Source: Mesorhizobium sp. (GTDB lineage Bacteria > Pseudomonadota > Alphaproteobacteria > Rhizobiales > Rhizobiaceae). Taken from it: a stretch of 64,000 nt of DNA. Each line of letters begins with the position of its first letter. The stretch's first letter is position 1. The notes under the pieces were generated by a model, which was not told the DNA's origin, did not search any database, and worked only from the letters and a program-made list of their open reading frames with translations. A program made the position numbers and the translations under genes. The stretch is taken from contig SAKE01000010.1 in NCBI GenBank assembly GCA_004017275.1, positions 142,054 to 206,053 on the forward strand. Reading direction: 5' to 3'. This document shows positions 8,496 through 16,721 of this stretch, one piece after another.

Positions 8496-9521
8496 TCACC
8501 TCAGGCGCGACGACCAGACTGGAAACAGATCGTTTTCGGCCGGCGTTGCTGCATACACCCCGCGGCTGATGGCCCGCGCCATCGTGGCGCCGGCAGCGGC
8601 GTAAAGGTCGATCGCCGCGTCGGCGGCGAGTTCGATGCCGCTGGTGCCCGTCGCCAGCGCGAACACCAGGTCGCCATCGGCCGGCGTGTGCGTTGGCCAT
8701 ATGGCGCGTACGAATCCGTCATGCGCAGATATCGCCAGCCGTTTTGCCGCGGCCTTGGTGAGGATGGCATCGGTGGCAATGACGGCGATGGTCGTGTTGC
8801 CGCCGGTCTGCGTCTGCCTGCCAAAATGTTTGTCGCGGTATTTTAGAAGGATCCGTTTCGCGTCGTCCGGCATCGGCGAGGGATAGCCAAGCCCGCCGAA
8901 TTCGTCGCCGATCTCGAACGGGGCCGCCCAGAAATAGCGGGTTCGACTAACGGTCACCGAGCCGGTCGGATTGACGGCTGCCAGTGCCCCGATGGTGATG
9001 CCACTGTCCAGCAGCGTCGAGGCCGAGCCGAGGCCGCCCTTTAGCCCCGACGTCAGCGCACCGGTGCCGGCGCCGATCGTGCCGAGCTGGAAATCGGCGG
9101 CGGCGGTTTGCGCGGCTTCATAGCCAAGCTCGCGGTAGGGCGGATAACGGTGCCAATCCTTGTCTCCGCCATTGCGCAAGTCGAACAGAATCGCCGAGGG
9201 CACGATCGGCACGCGAAAGCCACCGACTTCAAGGCCAATGCCGCGCTCGCGCAATGCCGCCTGCACGCCGGATGCCGCGTCGAGGCCGAAAGCCGAGCCG
9301 CCAGAGAGCACCAGTGCGTGCACCACATCGACCGAATTGTGCGGTTCGAGCAGGTCGGTCTCTCGGGTGCCCGGCGCACCGCCCAGGATCTGGACGCCGG
9401 CCACCGTTGGTGCGTCGCAAAGGATCGTCGTGACGCCGGATTTCAGCTTGGCGTCGGACGCGTTGCCGACGCGCAGGCCAGTAACGTCGGTGATCAGGTT
9501 GCGAGGGCCGGTGCGAAACAT
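8496..9521 (-). CDS. P1 (S58) family peptidase, NylC-like self-cleaving hydrolase
   Basis: The 341-residue protein belongs to the N-terminal-nucleophile DmpA/BapA/NylC group. These proteins cut themselves into two chains and act on beta-aminopeptides, N-terminal D/L residues or amide oligomers. The expected self-cleavage is Asn242-Thr243 within GGNTTIAVIATDA. The Thr nucleophile matches the NylC type rather than the Ser of DmpA. Other landmarks are ITDVTGLRVGN, LSGGSAFGLDAASGV and GAGTGALTSGLKGGLG. It lacks a signal peptide. Its start overlaps the stop of the upstream binding-protein gene (TGATG), implying coupled expression. Confidence 0.9.
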   Translation of the reverse strand: MFRTGPRNLITDVTGLRVGNASDAKLKSGVTTILCDAPTVAGVQILGGAPGTRETDLLEPHNSVDVVHALVLSGGSAFGLDAASGVQAALRERGIGLEVGGFRVPIVPSAILFDLRNGGDKDWHRYPPYRELGYEAAQTAAADFQLGTIGAGTGALTSGLKGGLGSASTLLDSGITIGALAAVNPTGSVTVSRTRYFWAAPFEIGDEFGGLGYPSPMPDDAKRILLKYRDKHFGRQTQTGGNTTIAVIATDAILTKAAAKRLAISAHDGFVRAIWPTHTPADGDLVFALATGTSGIELAADAAIDLYAAAGATMARAISRGVYAATPAENDLFPVWSSRLR

Positions 9522-10594
9522 CAGTTGCTTTCCACAGGCGCAAAGCGCGTGCCGTCGAAGCGAAAGACGCGGTAAGGGCTCTGGCTGAGGTCGCCTTTCG
9601 CATCAAAGCGGATCGGCCCAATCGCAGTGGTGAAATCCTGTCCGGTCAGCGCCTCGGTCAGCGGCTTGCCCGAACTCTCGGACTGGTCCGACGCCGCCTT
9701 GGCGATTTCGACCGCCGCAAAGGCGGGCAGCGTGTAGCCGTCGGGCACGACCTTCCGCGCGTCAAAGGCAGCCAGCACTTTTGGATCGGCGACATCAGCC
9801 CATTCCGGCGGTGCGATCATCAATGTGCCCACGGCATAAGGCACGTCGCCCGGCGGTGTGCGTAGATTTTCGCCGCCGGCAAAGACGATGCCCGCCTGAA
9901 GCTGTGCTGCATCGCGGCCCATGATGGCGATGTCATCGCCGTCGCCGCCGGCAAAGACATGGGTGGCGCCGGCCTTCTTCAACCTGCCGATCATGCCGAT
10001 CTGGTTGTCGAGCTGCGGCCGGAACGTGTCTGTGAATACCGGCTTCAGCGCCGCCTGCTCGGCCGCTGCCCGCAGCGTCTCGGCGATCTCACGGCCGTAG
10101 ATGGTGCCGTCGTCGATAATGGCGAACAGTTCGTTCTGCCACAGATGGGTGAGGGCGGAGGCGAGGCTGTTGCGCTCATCGTCGCCGCGTGGCCCGAGGC
10201 GATAGACCGGCCAGCCGGTCTTGGCGCGGCGGTCGGTCAGGCTTTCGGTTCGCACGCCAACGGTGATGACTGGAATGCCGGCGTCCTTCAGGATCGGCAT
10301 CGCCGCCTCGATCGCCTCGGTGCAGAGGAAGCCGACCACGATATTGACCTTGGCGGCTGCGAATTCCCTGGCAGCGGCAGCGCCGCCATCGGCGGTGCAG
10401 GCGTCATCCACCGTCTTCAGTTCGATGCCGTTCGCGTCGGCCGCCAGACTGGTGCCGGCCTCGACCTGTTTGCCGAGAATGACCGATGGTCCAGATAAGG
10501 GCGCAGCGACGCCGACCAGCAGCGTCTGGGCGCTGGCGGCGTTGGCCAGAAACAGCCAGAACAGCGCCGTTATTGTTCTTGTCCTGGGTCGCAT
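9521..10594 (-). CDS. Branched-chain-amino-acid-type ABC transporter substrate-binding protein
   Basis: This is a type I periplasmic binding protein of the LivJ family (357 residues from Met at 10594). The signal peptide spans about residues 1-22 (RTITALFWLFLANAASA). The mature start TLLVGVAAPLSGPSVILGKQ is typical. Conserved later parts are VVGFLCTEAIEA, FAIIDDGTIYG and AIGPIRFDAKGDL. A longer in-frame start at 10708 would hide the signal peptide. No permease or ATPase gene is adjacent; the downstream partner is the S58 hydrolase. The ligand is unknown and may be an amino acid or amide product of that hydrolase. Confidence 0.85.
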   Translation of the reverse strand: MRPRTRTITALFWLFLANAASAQTLLVGVAAPLSGPSVILGKQVEAGTSLAADANGIELKTVDDACTADGGAAAAREFAAAKVNIVVGFLCTEAIEAAMPILKDAGIPVITVGVRTESLTDRRAKTGWPVYRLGPRGDDERNSLASALTHLWQNELFAIIDDGTIYGREIAETLRAAAEQAALKPVFTDTFRPQLDNQIGMIGRLKKAGATHVFAGGDGDDIAIMGRDAAQLQAGIVFAGGENLRTPPGDVPYAVGTLMIAPPEWADVADPKVLAAFDARKVVPDGYTLPAFAAVEIAKAASDQSESSGKPLTEALTGQDFTTAIGPIRFDAKGDLSQSPYRVFRFDGTRFAPVESN

Positions 10595-10773
10595 TCGAGC
10601 GATGAAGTCCTCCGTGCCGGTTCTAAGCTCCTGGCACTGTTGCCGCCAAGACCTAAAGGCTGCCCGGCCTTGGTGCAACACGCGAATTTCGGGATATGGC
10701 TCAGGCACTTCGCTTGTGGCAGGCTATATCTGGCCATATATGTCGGTAGGATCCTGACCATGGAAAAAATACG

Positions 10774-11301
10774 GTGCTGAAGAAGAACGACATTGGGCCG
10801 CAGGCCTATCGCGACGCGATGAGCCATTTTGCCGGCCACGTCCATGTGATCACCACCGACGGGCCTGCCGGCAAGCGCGGCGCGACGGTGATCGCGGCCT
10901 GTTCGGTATCAGATACGCCGCCGACCATTCTGGTCTGCCTCAACCGCGAAAATCCCAAGAACGAGCCGTTCGTGAAAAACGGCAAGTTTGCCTTGAACAC
11001 ACTGGCTTCCCACCAGGAGCCGCTGTCGATCGGCTTTTCCGGCATCACCGGCCTGCCGGTCGAGGAGCGCTTCGCGCTTGGCGAGTGGGACGTGATCTCC
11101 ACCGGCGCGCCGACGCTGAAAGGCGCGCTCGCCGTGTTCGACTGCGAATTGATCGACACCAAGGACCTGGCCACCCATCGTGTGCTTTTTGGCAAGGTGA
11201 CAGGCCTGCGTATGGGCGATAATTTGCGGCCGCTGATCTACCACGCCCGCGGCTACCACGTCCTGGAAAGCGGAGCTGCTGCGTTCACGGAGAAAGAATG
11301 A
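10774..11301 (+). CDS. Flavin reductase family protein
   Basis: The 175-residue protein has the FMN-binding split-barrel fold of flavin reductases that supply reduced flavin to monooxygenases. Recognisable parts are the N-terminal RDAMSHFAGHVHVITTDGP, GKRGATVIAACSVSDTPP and LVCLNRENPKNE. The start is GTG (10774); an ATG at 10760 is out of frame and reads only six codons. The stop overlaps the MoxR start by 4 bases, so it heads the MoxR-CoxE-XdhC operon. A link to that maturation pathway is not established. Confidence 0.88.
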   Translation: MLKKNDIGPQAYRDAMSHFAGHVHVITTDGPAGKRGATVIAACSVSDTPPTILVCLNRENPKNEPFVKNGKFALNTLASHQEPLSIGFSGITGLPVEERFALGEWDVISTGAPTLKGALAVFDCELIDTKDLATHRVLFGKVTGLRMGDNLRPLIYHARGYHVLESGAAAFTEKE

Positions 11302-12227
11302 CCGAGCTGAAACCGCGCGCCGCGCCGCGGACGATCGACGAGACGCTCGATCTCCTGACCGGCGCGGACTATGTGGCGGACCGGTCGCTGGCGACCGTGC
11401 TGTTCCTGTCGCTGCGCATGAAGCGGCCGCTGTTCCTCGAGGGCGAGGCCGGCGTCGGCAAGACGGAGATCGCCAAGGTGCTGGCGCAGGCGCTTGGCCG
11501 CCGGCTTATCCGCCTGCAATGCTATGAAGGCCTCGATGTCTCGTCTGCCGTCTACGAGTGGAATTACGCCGCGCAGATGATCGAAATCCGCATGGAGGAG
11601 GCGGCCGGCAAGGTCGAGCGTTCCGCCATGGAGCGCAACGTGTTTTCAGAAAAGTACCTGATCCGCCGCCCTGTGCTCGATGCGCTGACCGGCACGACGG
11701 GCGCTGCCCCGGTCTTCCTGATCGACGAGCTCGACCGCACCGACGAGGCATTCGAGGCCTTCCTGCTCGAAATCCTGTCCGATTTCCAGGTGACGGTGCC
11801 TGAACTCGGCACCATCAAGGCGGAAGAGCCGCCGATCGTCATCATCACCACCAACCGCACCCGTGAGATCCACGACGCGCTGAAGCGGCGCTGCCTCTAT
11901 CACTGGGTCGACTATCCCAATGCCGAGCGCGAGCTGGAGATCGTGCGCCGCAAGGTGCCGCAGGCCAACCAGCGGCTTTCGGCCGAGGTGGTTTCCTTCA
12001 TCCAGAAGCTACGCCAGATCGAACTGTTCAAGGTGCCGGGCGTCGCCGAAACCATCGACTGGGCCGGCGCGCTGACCGAGCTCGACAAGGTGGCGCTCGA
12101 TCCGGAAACCGTCTCCGACACGATCGGCGTGCTGTTGAAGTACCAGGACGACATTGCCCGCATCGAACAGGGCGAAGGCCGGCGCATCCTCAACGAGGTG
12201 AAGGCCGAACTTTCGGCGGCGGAGTAA
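11298..12227 (+). CDS. MoxR-family AAA+ ATPase (CoxD-like)
   Basis: MoxR ATPases work with vWA proteins as chaperones that insert metal cofactors; CoxD does this for the Mo/Cu carbon monoxide dehydrogenase. The 309-residue protein has Walker A GEAGVGKT (49-56), Walker B in VFLIDELDR, sensor 1 in IVIITTNRTREI and an arginine-finger region DALKRRCLYHWVDYP. It overlaps the flavin reductase stop (ATGA) and is followed within 5 bases by the CoxE-like gene. Confidence 0.92.
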   Translation: MTELKPRAAPRTIDETLDLLTGADYVADRSLATVLFLSLRMKRPLFLEGEAGVGKTEIAKVLAQALGRRLIRLQCYEGLDVSSAVYEWNYAAQMIEIRMEEAAGKVERSAMERNVFSEKYLIRRPVLDALTGTTGAAPVFLIDELDRTDEAFEAFLLEILSDFQVTVPELGTIKAEEPPIVIITTNRTREIHDALKRRCLYHWVDYPNAERELEIVRRKVPQANQRLSAEVVSFIQKLRQIELFKVPGVAETIDWAGALTELDKVALDPETVSDTIGVLLKYQDDIARIEQGEGRRILNEVKAELSAAE

Positions 12228-12231
12228 GGTG

Positions 12232-13476
12232 ATGCCGCGCCCGGAGCCAAAAGAGGCCATGCCGCACGGTCGGATCGCCGATAACATCGTCTATTTTGCC
12301 CGCACCTTGCGCAAGGCCGGCATGCGGGTGGGGCCGGCTTCGGTCAAGGACGCCATCGAGGCGGTGCTCGCCGCCGGCATTGGTTCGCGCGATGATTTTT
12401 ACTGGACGCTGCACGCCGTGCTGGTGTCCAGGCATGAGGATCACGCCATTTTTGATGAAGCCTTCAGGCTGTTCTGGAAGTCGCGAGAACTGATCGAGAA
12501 AATGCTGGCGATGTTTTCGCCGGTGGCGCCCGACACCAGGGAAAAGCAGAAGCCGCGTCCTGCCGAAAACCGCGTCAGCCAGGCGATGTTCGAGGGCCAC
12601 CAGAAGAACCAACCTCCGCAGGAAATCCCCGAGATCGAGGTCGACGCCCGCTTCACCTTTTCCGGCAACGAGGTGCTGCGGGCTAAGGATTTTGCCCAGA
12701 TGAATGCCGCCGAGATGGCCGACGCCAAGAAGGCGATCGCCGAGTTGCGGCTGCCTTTCGACATGGTGCGGACCCGACGCTTCAAAGCTGATGCGCATGG
12801 CCGCCGCATCGATCCGCGCGCTATGATGCGTTCGGCGGCGCGCACCGGCGGCGAACTGATCCTGCCGAAGTTCCGCTCGGCCCGCGAAGTTCATCCGCCG
12901 CTGGTGGTGCTGGCCGACATTTCCGGCTCGATGAGCCAGTACACGCGCATTTTCCTGCATTTCCTGCATGCGCTGACGGAAAAGCGCCGGCGCGTGCACA
13001 CTTTCGTCTTCGGCACCCGGTTGACCAACCTGACCCGGCAGATGCGCCATCGTGACCCGGATGCAGCACTTGCCGACTGTTCGGCGGCGGTCAGGGACTG
13101 GTCGGGCGGCACCCGCATCGGCGACACGCTGGCCGAGTTCAACCTGATATGGTCGCGGCGCGTGCTTGGGCAGGGCGCGGTCGTGCTTCTGATCACAGAT
13201 GGGTTGGAGCGCGACGATGTCGCCGGCCTGTCGGAAGAAATGGAGCGCCTGCACAAATCCTGCCGGCGGCTGATCTGGCTAAACCCGCTGCTGCGCTTCG
13301 ATGGTTTTCAGGCGCGTGCCCGCGGCGTCAAGGCTATGCTGCCGCATGTCGACGAGTTCCGCTCGGTGCACAATCTCGATGCGCTCGCCGATCTCTGCGC
13401 TTCGCTGGACAAGAAATCGGCCGCTGCGGTCGATCCGCGCCGCTGGCTTGGCGCTGGTGTCAGGCGCGTCGCATAG
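12232..13476 (+). CDS. CoxE-like von Willebrand factor A domain protein
   Basis: This is the partner of the MoxR ATPase in molybdenum-hydroxylase maturation. The 414-residue protein has an N-terminal helical domain (residues about 8-150) and a C-terminal vWA domain (from about 220). The complete MIDAS motif is DISGS, with the downstream GGTRIGDTL and ITDGLERDD. An upstream GTG at 12229 is the immediately preceding codon; the ATG is preferred and follows GGAGTAAGG. Close spacing to the ATPase gene supports a shared transcript. Confidence 0.92.
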   Translation: MPRPEPKEAMPHGRIADNIVYFARTLRKAGMRVGPASVKDAIEAVLAAGIGSRDDFYWTLHAVLVSRHEDHAIFDEAFRLFWKSRELIEKMLAMFSPVAPDTREKQKPRPAENRVSQAMFEGHQKNQPPQEIPEIEVDARFTFSGNEVLRAKDFAQMNAAEMADAKKAIAELRLPFDMVRTRRFKADAHGRRIDPRAMMRSAARTGGELILPKFRSAREVHPPLVVLADISGSMSQYTRIFLHFLHALTEKRRRVHTFVFGTRLTNLTRQMRHRDPDAALADCSAAVRDWSGGTRIGDTLAEFNLIWSRRVLGQGAVVLLITDGLERDDVAGLSEEMERLHKSCRRLIWLNPLLRFDGFQARARGVKAMLPHVDEFRSVHNLDALADLCASLDKKSAAAVDPRRWLGAGVRRVA

Positions 13477-13546
13477 CCATATGTTTATCCATCGGAAAAA
13501 CAGACTCCCAGAAAAAATTGAAATCACCGCACAAGAGACCCGATAG

Positions 13547-13942
13547 ATGACGCTCCAAAGCATCAACCCCAAGGATCTGCCAATTCCGCAAACGTACAGC
13601 CAGGTCGTCGTTGCGACAGGGAGCAAGCTGGTATTCATCTCGGGCCAGGAGCCCGAAGACCTAGATGGTAAGCTTGTTGGCCGCGGTGATCTTGCGACTC
13701 AGGCGCGCCAGGTGTTTGCCAATCTCGGCCGGGCACTTGCCGCCGCCGGTGCGGCGCCCACGCAGGTCACCAGGATCACGATCTATGTCGTCAACTACAA
13801 TCGCGATGAATGCCTGCCGATCATCGAAAAGGCGCGGGTAGGGCTGTTCGGAGATCACAAACCAGCTGACGTGGTGCTTGGCGTGGCGAGCCTGTCTCCC
13901 GATTACCTGATCGAAGTTGACGCATTCGCGGTGATTGATTGA
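13547..13942 (+). CDS. RidA family protein
   Basis: The 131-residue protein is of the RidA/YjgF/UK114 family, trimeric enzymes that hydrolyse reactive enamine/imine intermediates or act in related catabolic steps. Recognisable segments are TYSQVVVATGSKLVFISGQ, the helix RQVFANLGRALAAAGA and TRITIYVVNY. The canonical substrate-binding Arg position near the C-terminus reads VLGVASLSPDYLIEVDAFAV without the usual Arg before the last strand, so imine deaminase activity is uncertain. It lies within the cox-like gene row. Confidence 0.88.
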   Translation: MTLQSINPKDLPIPQTYSQVVVATGSKLVFISGQEPEDLDGKLVGRGDLATQARQVFANLGRALAAAGAAPTQVTRITIYVVNYNRDECLPIIEKARVGLFGDHKPADVVLGVASLSPDYLIEVDAFAVID

Positions 13943-14032
13943 CCATGCATTTGCCACGCGCCAATTCGATCGCGACGACCTGCACCGAACCGGTGGTGCC
14001 CGGATCATAAACAGACTCAAAGGGAAGCGATC

Positions 14033-14371
14033 ATGGAAAACAGCGTCTATCTCGATGAGGCCCGCGATCCGCTGATCATCGCGGAAGGCTGGATGAAGGA
14101 CGGCAAGGATGTCGCCATTGCCACGGTGGTCGAGACCTGGGGTTCGGCGCCCCGACCCGTCGGCAGCCATCTGGTGATCGACGCGGACGGCAATTTCCAC
14201 GGCTCCGTCTCGGGCGGCTGCGTCGAAGGGGCTGTTGTCAACGAGGCCATCGACGTCATCGACAGCGGCAAGGCGAGGATGCTGGAGTTCGGTGTTGCCG
14301 ACGAAACCGCCTGGCAGGTCGGCCTATCCTGCGGCGGCCGCATCAAGGTCTATGTTGAAAGATTGGGCTGA
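14033..14371 (+). CDS. XdhC/CoxI family protein, N-terminal-domain-only subunit
   Basis: XdhC proteins bind molybdenum cofactor and help sulfurate and insert it into xanthine dehydrogenase, CO dehydrogenase and relatives. This 112-residue protein corresponds to the XdhC_CoxI N-terminal domain: VAIATVVETWGSAPRPVGSH, then GSVSGGCVEGAVV with the Cys expected to contact the cofactor, then GLSCGGRIKVYVE. The Rossmann half is encoded by the next gene 6 bases downstream, so the usual single protein is split in two here. Confidence 0.9.
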   Translation: MENSVYLDEARDPLIIAEGWMKDGKDVAIATVVETWGSAPRPVGSHLVIDADGNFHGSVSGGCVEGAVVNEAIDVIDSGKARMLEFGVADETAWQVGLSCGGRIKVYVERLG

Positions 14372-14377
14372 CCTTTT

Positions 14378-15082
14378 ATGGATCCGTATGCGCTGAAAAT
14401 GCTCAACGCCGAACGCCGTGCCCGCCGCGCGGCGATCCTGGTCACCGATCTCGGTGACGGCCGCGACCGTATCGTGCGCGAAGGCGATCAGGTTGCCGGC
14501 GATCTCGGCGCTGCGGTCGCCAGGGCGTTTCGATCAGGCAATTCCGGTTCGGTCGAGGCCGAGGGACGGACCTTCTTCCTCAACGCGCATCTGCCGCAGC
14601 CGCGGCTGGTGGTGATCGGCGCGGTGCATATCAGCCAGGCGCTGGCGCCGATGGCCAGGATTGCCGGCTACCCCGTGGAGATCATCGACCCCCGCACCGC
14701 CTTCGCCACGCCAGACCGCTTTCCCGACGTGGCGCTGCATGCCGAATGGCCACAGGATGTGCTGAAGCGCCAGCCGCTCGACAGCTATACGGCGCTGGCC
14801 GCCGTCACCCATGACCCGAAGGTCGATGATTTCGCTCTGAAGGCCGCGCTCGACGCCAACTGTTTCTATATCGGGGCACTGGGCAGCAGGAAGACGCATG
14901 CCAAGCGGGTCGAACGCTTGCTGGCGCTGGGCGCAACCGCCGACCAGATCGCCCGCATCCACGCGCCCATCGGGCTCGATATTGGTGCTGCCAGCCCGGC
15001 CGAGATCGCCGTTGCGGTGCTGGCGCAGGCGATCCACGCCTTCCGTTCGCGCGGGCTGGACGCAAAAGGCGCGGCGGCGTGA
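14378..15082 (+). CDS. XdhC family protein, C-terminal Rossmann-domain subunit (CoxF-like)
   Basis: The 234-residue protein carries the XdhC Rossmann domain: RLVVIGAVHISQALAPMA as the nucleotide-binding turn, IDPRTAFATPDRFP, and a C-terminal GALGSRKTHAKRVERL, which is the conserved XdhC signature. It complements the separate N-terminal-domain protein encoded just upstream. The following gene starts inside its stop codon (GTGA overlap at 15079-15082), indicating tight coupling. Confidence 0.9.
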   Translation: MDPYALKMLNAERRARRAAILVTDLGDGRDRIVREGDQVAGDLGAAVARAFRSGNSGSVEAEGRTFFLNAHLPQPRLVVIGAVHISQALAPMARIAGYPVEIIDPRTAFATPDRFPDVALHAEWPQDVLKRQPLDSYTALAAVTHDPKVDDFALKAALDANCFYIGALGSRKTHAKRVERLLALGATADQIARIHAPIGLDIGAASPAEIAVAVLAQAIHAFRSRGLDAKGAAA

Positions 15083-16689
15083 AATTCGGCCCGATCCCGA
15101 TTGAGACCGCGGAAGGCGCGGTGCTGGCGCACTCCACCACCGCCGGTGAACGCCGCTTCCGCAAGGCGCACAGGCTAAGCGCCGAAGATGTCGCGCTCTT
15201 GCGAGCCGCCGGCATTTCCGAGGTCGTTGCGGCTGTGCTGGCTGCCGACGACCTCGGCGAGGATGCCGCTGCGCAGGAAATAGCCGAGAGTATGGCTTTT
15301 CGTGGCATCGAAGCCAGGCCTGCCGCGACCGGGCGGGTCAATCTCCATGCCAGAGCGTCGGGCATCTTCACCGTCGATGCCGCTGTTGTCGACGCCATCA
15401 ATGCCATCGATCCGGCCATCACCATCGCCACGCTGGCGCAGCATGCGCCGGTCGAGAAAGGCCAGATGGTCGCGACGGTGAAGATCATTCCCTTCGCGGT
15501 CAGTTCAGCATTGGTCGGCGCCGCGACAAAAATCTGCGCCGGTGGTGAGATATTTGCCGTCAACGCCTACCAGCCGGTACGGGTTGGCGTCATCCAGACG
15601 GTTCTGCCGGGCATCAAGCCTTCCGTGCTCGACAAGACGCTGCGCGTCACCGAGGCGCGGCTGGCGCGCACAGGCGGCAGGCTGACGGCCGAACGCCGCA
15701 CGCCGCATGAGATCGCGCCAGTGGCGGAGGCTGCGGCCTCCCTGGCGCGCGACAACGACATGGTGGTGATCTTCGGCGCCTCGGCGATGAGCGATTTCGC
15801 CGACGTCATTCCGGCGGCGATCGAGAGGGCGGGTGGGACTGTCATCCGAGCGGGCATGCCGGTCGATCCCGGCAATCTGCTGGTGCTGGGTACACTCAAC
15901 GGCAAGCGGGTCATCGGTGCGCCGGGTTGCGCCCGCAGCCCCAAGGAGAATGGCTTCGACTGGGTTCTGGATCGGTTGATCGCTGGCCTCGACGTGACGG
16001 CCAGGGATATTGCCGGCATGGGGGTCGGCGGGCTGCTGATGGAAATCCCGACACGGCCGCAGCCGCGCGAACCGCTGCCGGCCAAGAGCCAGCTCAAGGT
16101 CGGCATCGTGCTGCTGGCGGCCGGCCGCTCAAGCCGCATGGGTGGACCGAACAAGCTTTTGGCGCTGTTCGACGGCAAGCCGCTGGTGCGCCGCACCGCC
16201 GAGCGGGCGCTCGGCTCGAAGGCGTCCAACACGATTGTCGTCACCGGCCACCAGCGCGAACGGGTGCGCGCCACGCTGGCGGGCCTCGACGTGACCTTCG
16301 CCGACAATCCCGATTTTACCGAAGGCCTGTCCACCTCGCTGAAAGCCGGCATTGCCTATCTGCCCGAGGATTCCGCCGGCGTGATGATCGTTCTCGGCGA
16401 CATGCCAGGTGTCGCGTCCGGTGATCTCGACAGGCTGATCGATGCTTTCCGCAAGGCCGGCGGCAATGCGGTGGTCCGCGCCTCGCATGACGGCAAGCGC
16501 GGCAACCCGGTACTTCTGCCGCGTTCGCTGTTTCCGGCGATCGCCCATCTTGAAGGCGACACCGGCGCGCGCCATCTGGTCGAGACCGAAGGGCTCGATG
16601 TCATCGATGTCGAAATCGGCGCGGCGGCGTCCGTCGATGTCGACACCCGCGAGGCGCTGGAAGGCGCCGGCGGCGTGCTGCAGGATTGA
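15079..16689 (+). CDS. Fusion of molybdopterin-binding domain and MocA-like nucleotidyltransferase
   Basis: The first part of this 536-residue protein (about 1-340) resembles MoeA/MogA-type molybdopterin-binding proteins, with FGASAMSDFADVIPAAIERA and GVGGLLMEIPTRPQPREPLP. The second part (about 345-536) is an NTP transferase of the MocA/MobA kind with LLAAGRSSRMGGPNK, the metal-binding LGDMPGV and GNPVLLPRSLFP. Such fusions probably attach a nucleotide, typically CMP, to molybdopterin for Mo hydroxylases. The start is a GTG overlapping the XdhC stop. Confidence 0.9.
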   Translation: MKFGPIPIETAEGAVLAHSTTAGERRFRKAHRLSAEDVALLRAAGISEVVAAVLAADDLGEDAAAQEIAESMAFRGIEARPAATGRVNLHARASGIFTVDAAVVDAINAIDPAITIATLAQHAPVEKGQMVATVKIIPFAVSSALVGAATKICAGGEIFAVNAYQPVRVGVIQTVLPGIKPSVLDKTLRVTEARLARTGGRLTAERRTPHEIAPVAEAAASLARDNDMVVIFGASAMSDFADVIPAAIERAGGTVIRAGMPVDPGNLLVLGTLNGKRVIGAPGCARSPKENGFDWVLDRLIAGLDVTARDIAGMGVGGLLMEIPTRPQPREPLPAKSQLKVGIVLLAAGRSSRMGGPNKLLALFDGKPLVRRTAERALGSKASNTIVVTGHQRERVRATLAGLDVTFADNPDFTEGLSTSLKAGIAYLPEDSAGVMIVLGDMPGVASGDLDRLIDAFRKAGGNAVVRASHDGKRGNPVLLPRSLFPAIAHLEGDTGARHLVETEGLDVIDVEIGAAASVDVDTREALEGAGGVLQD

Positions 16690-16721
16690 CAAACCCAAGC
16701 CGAATTACGCATGCCTTGGGT

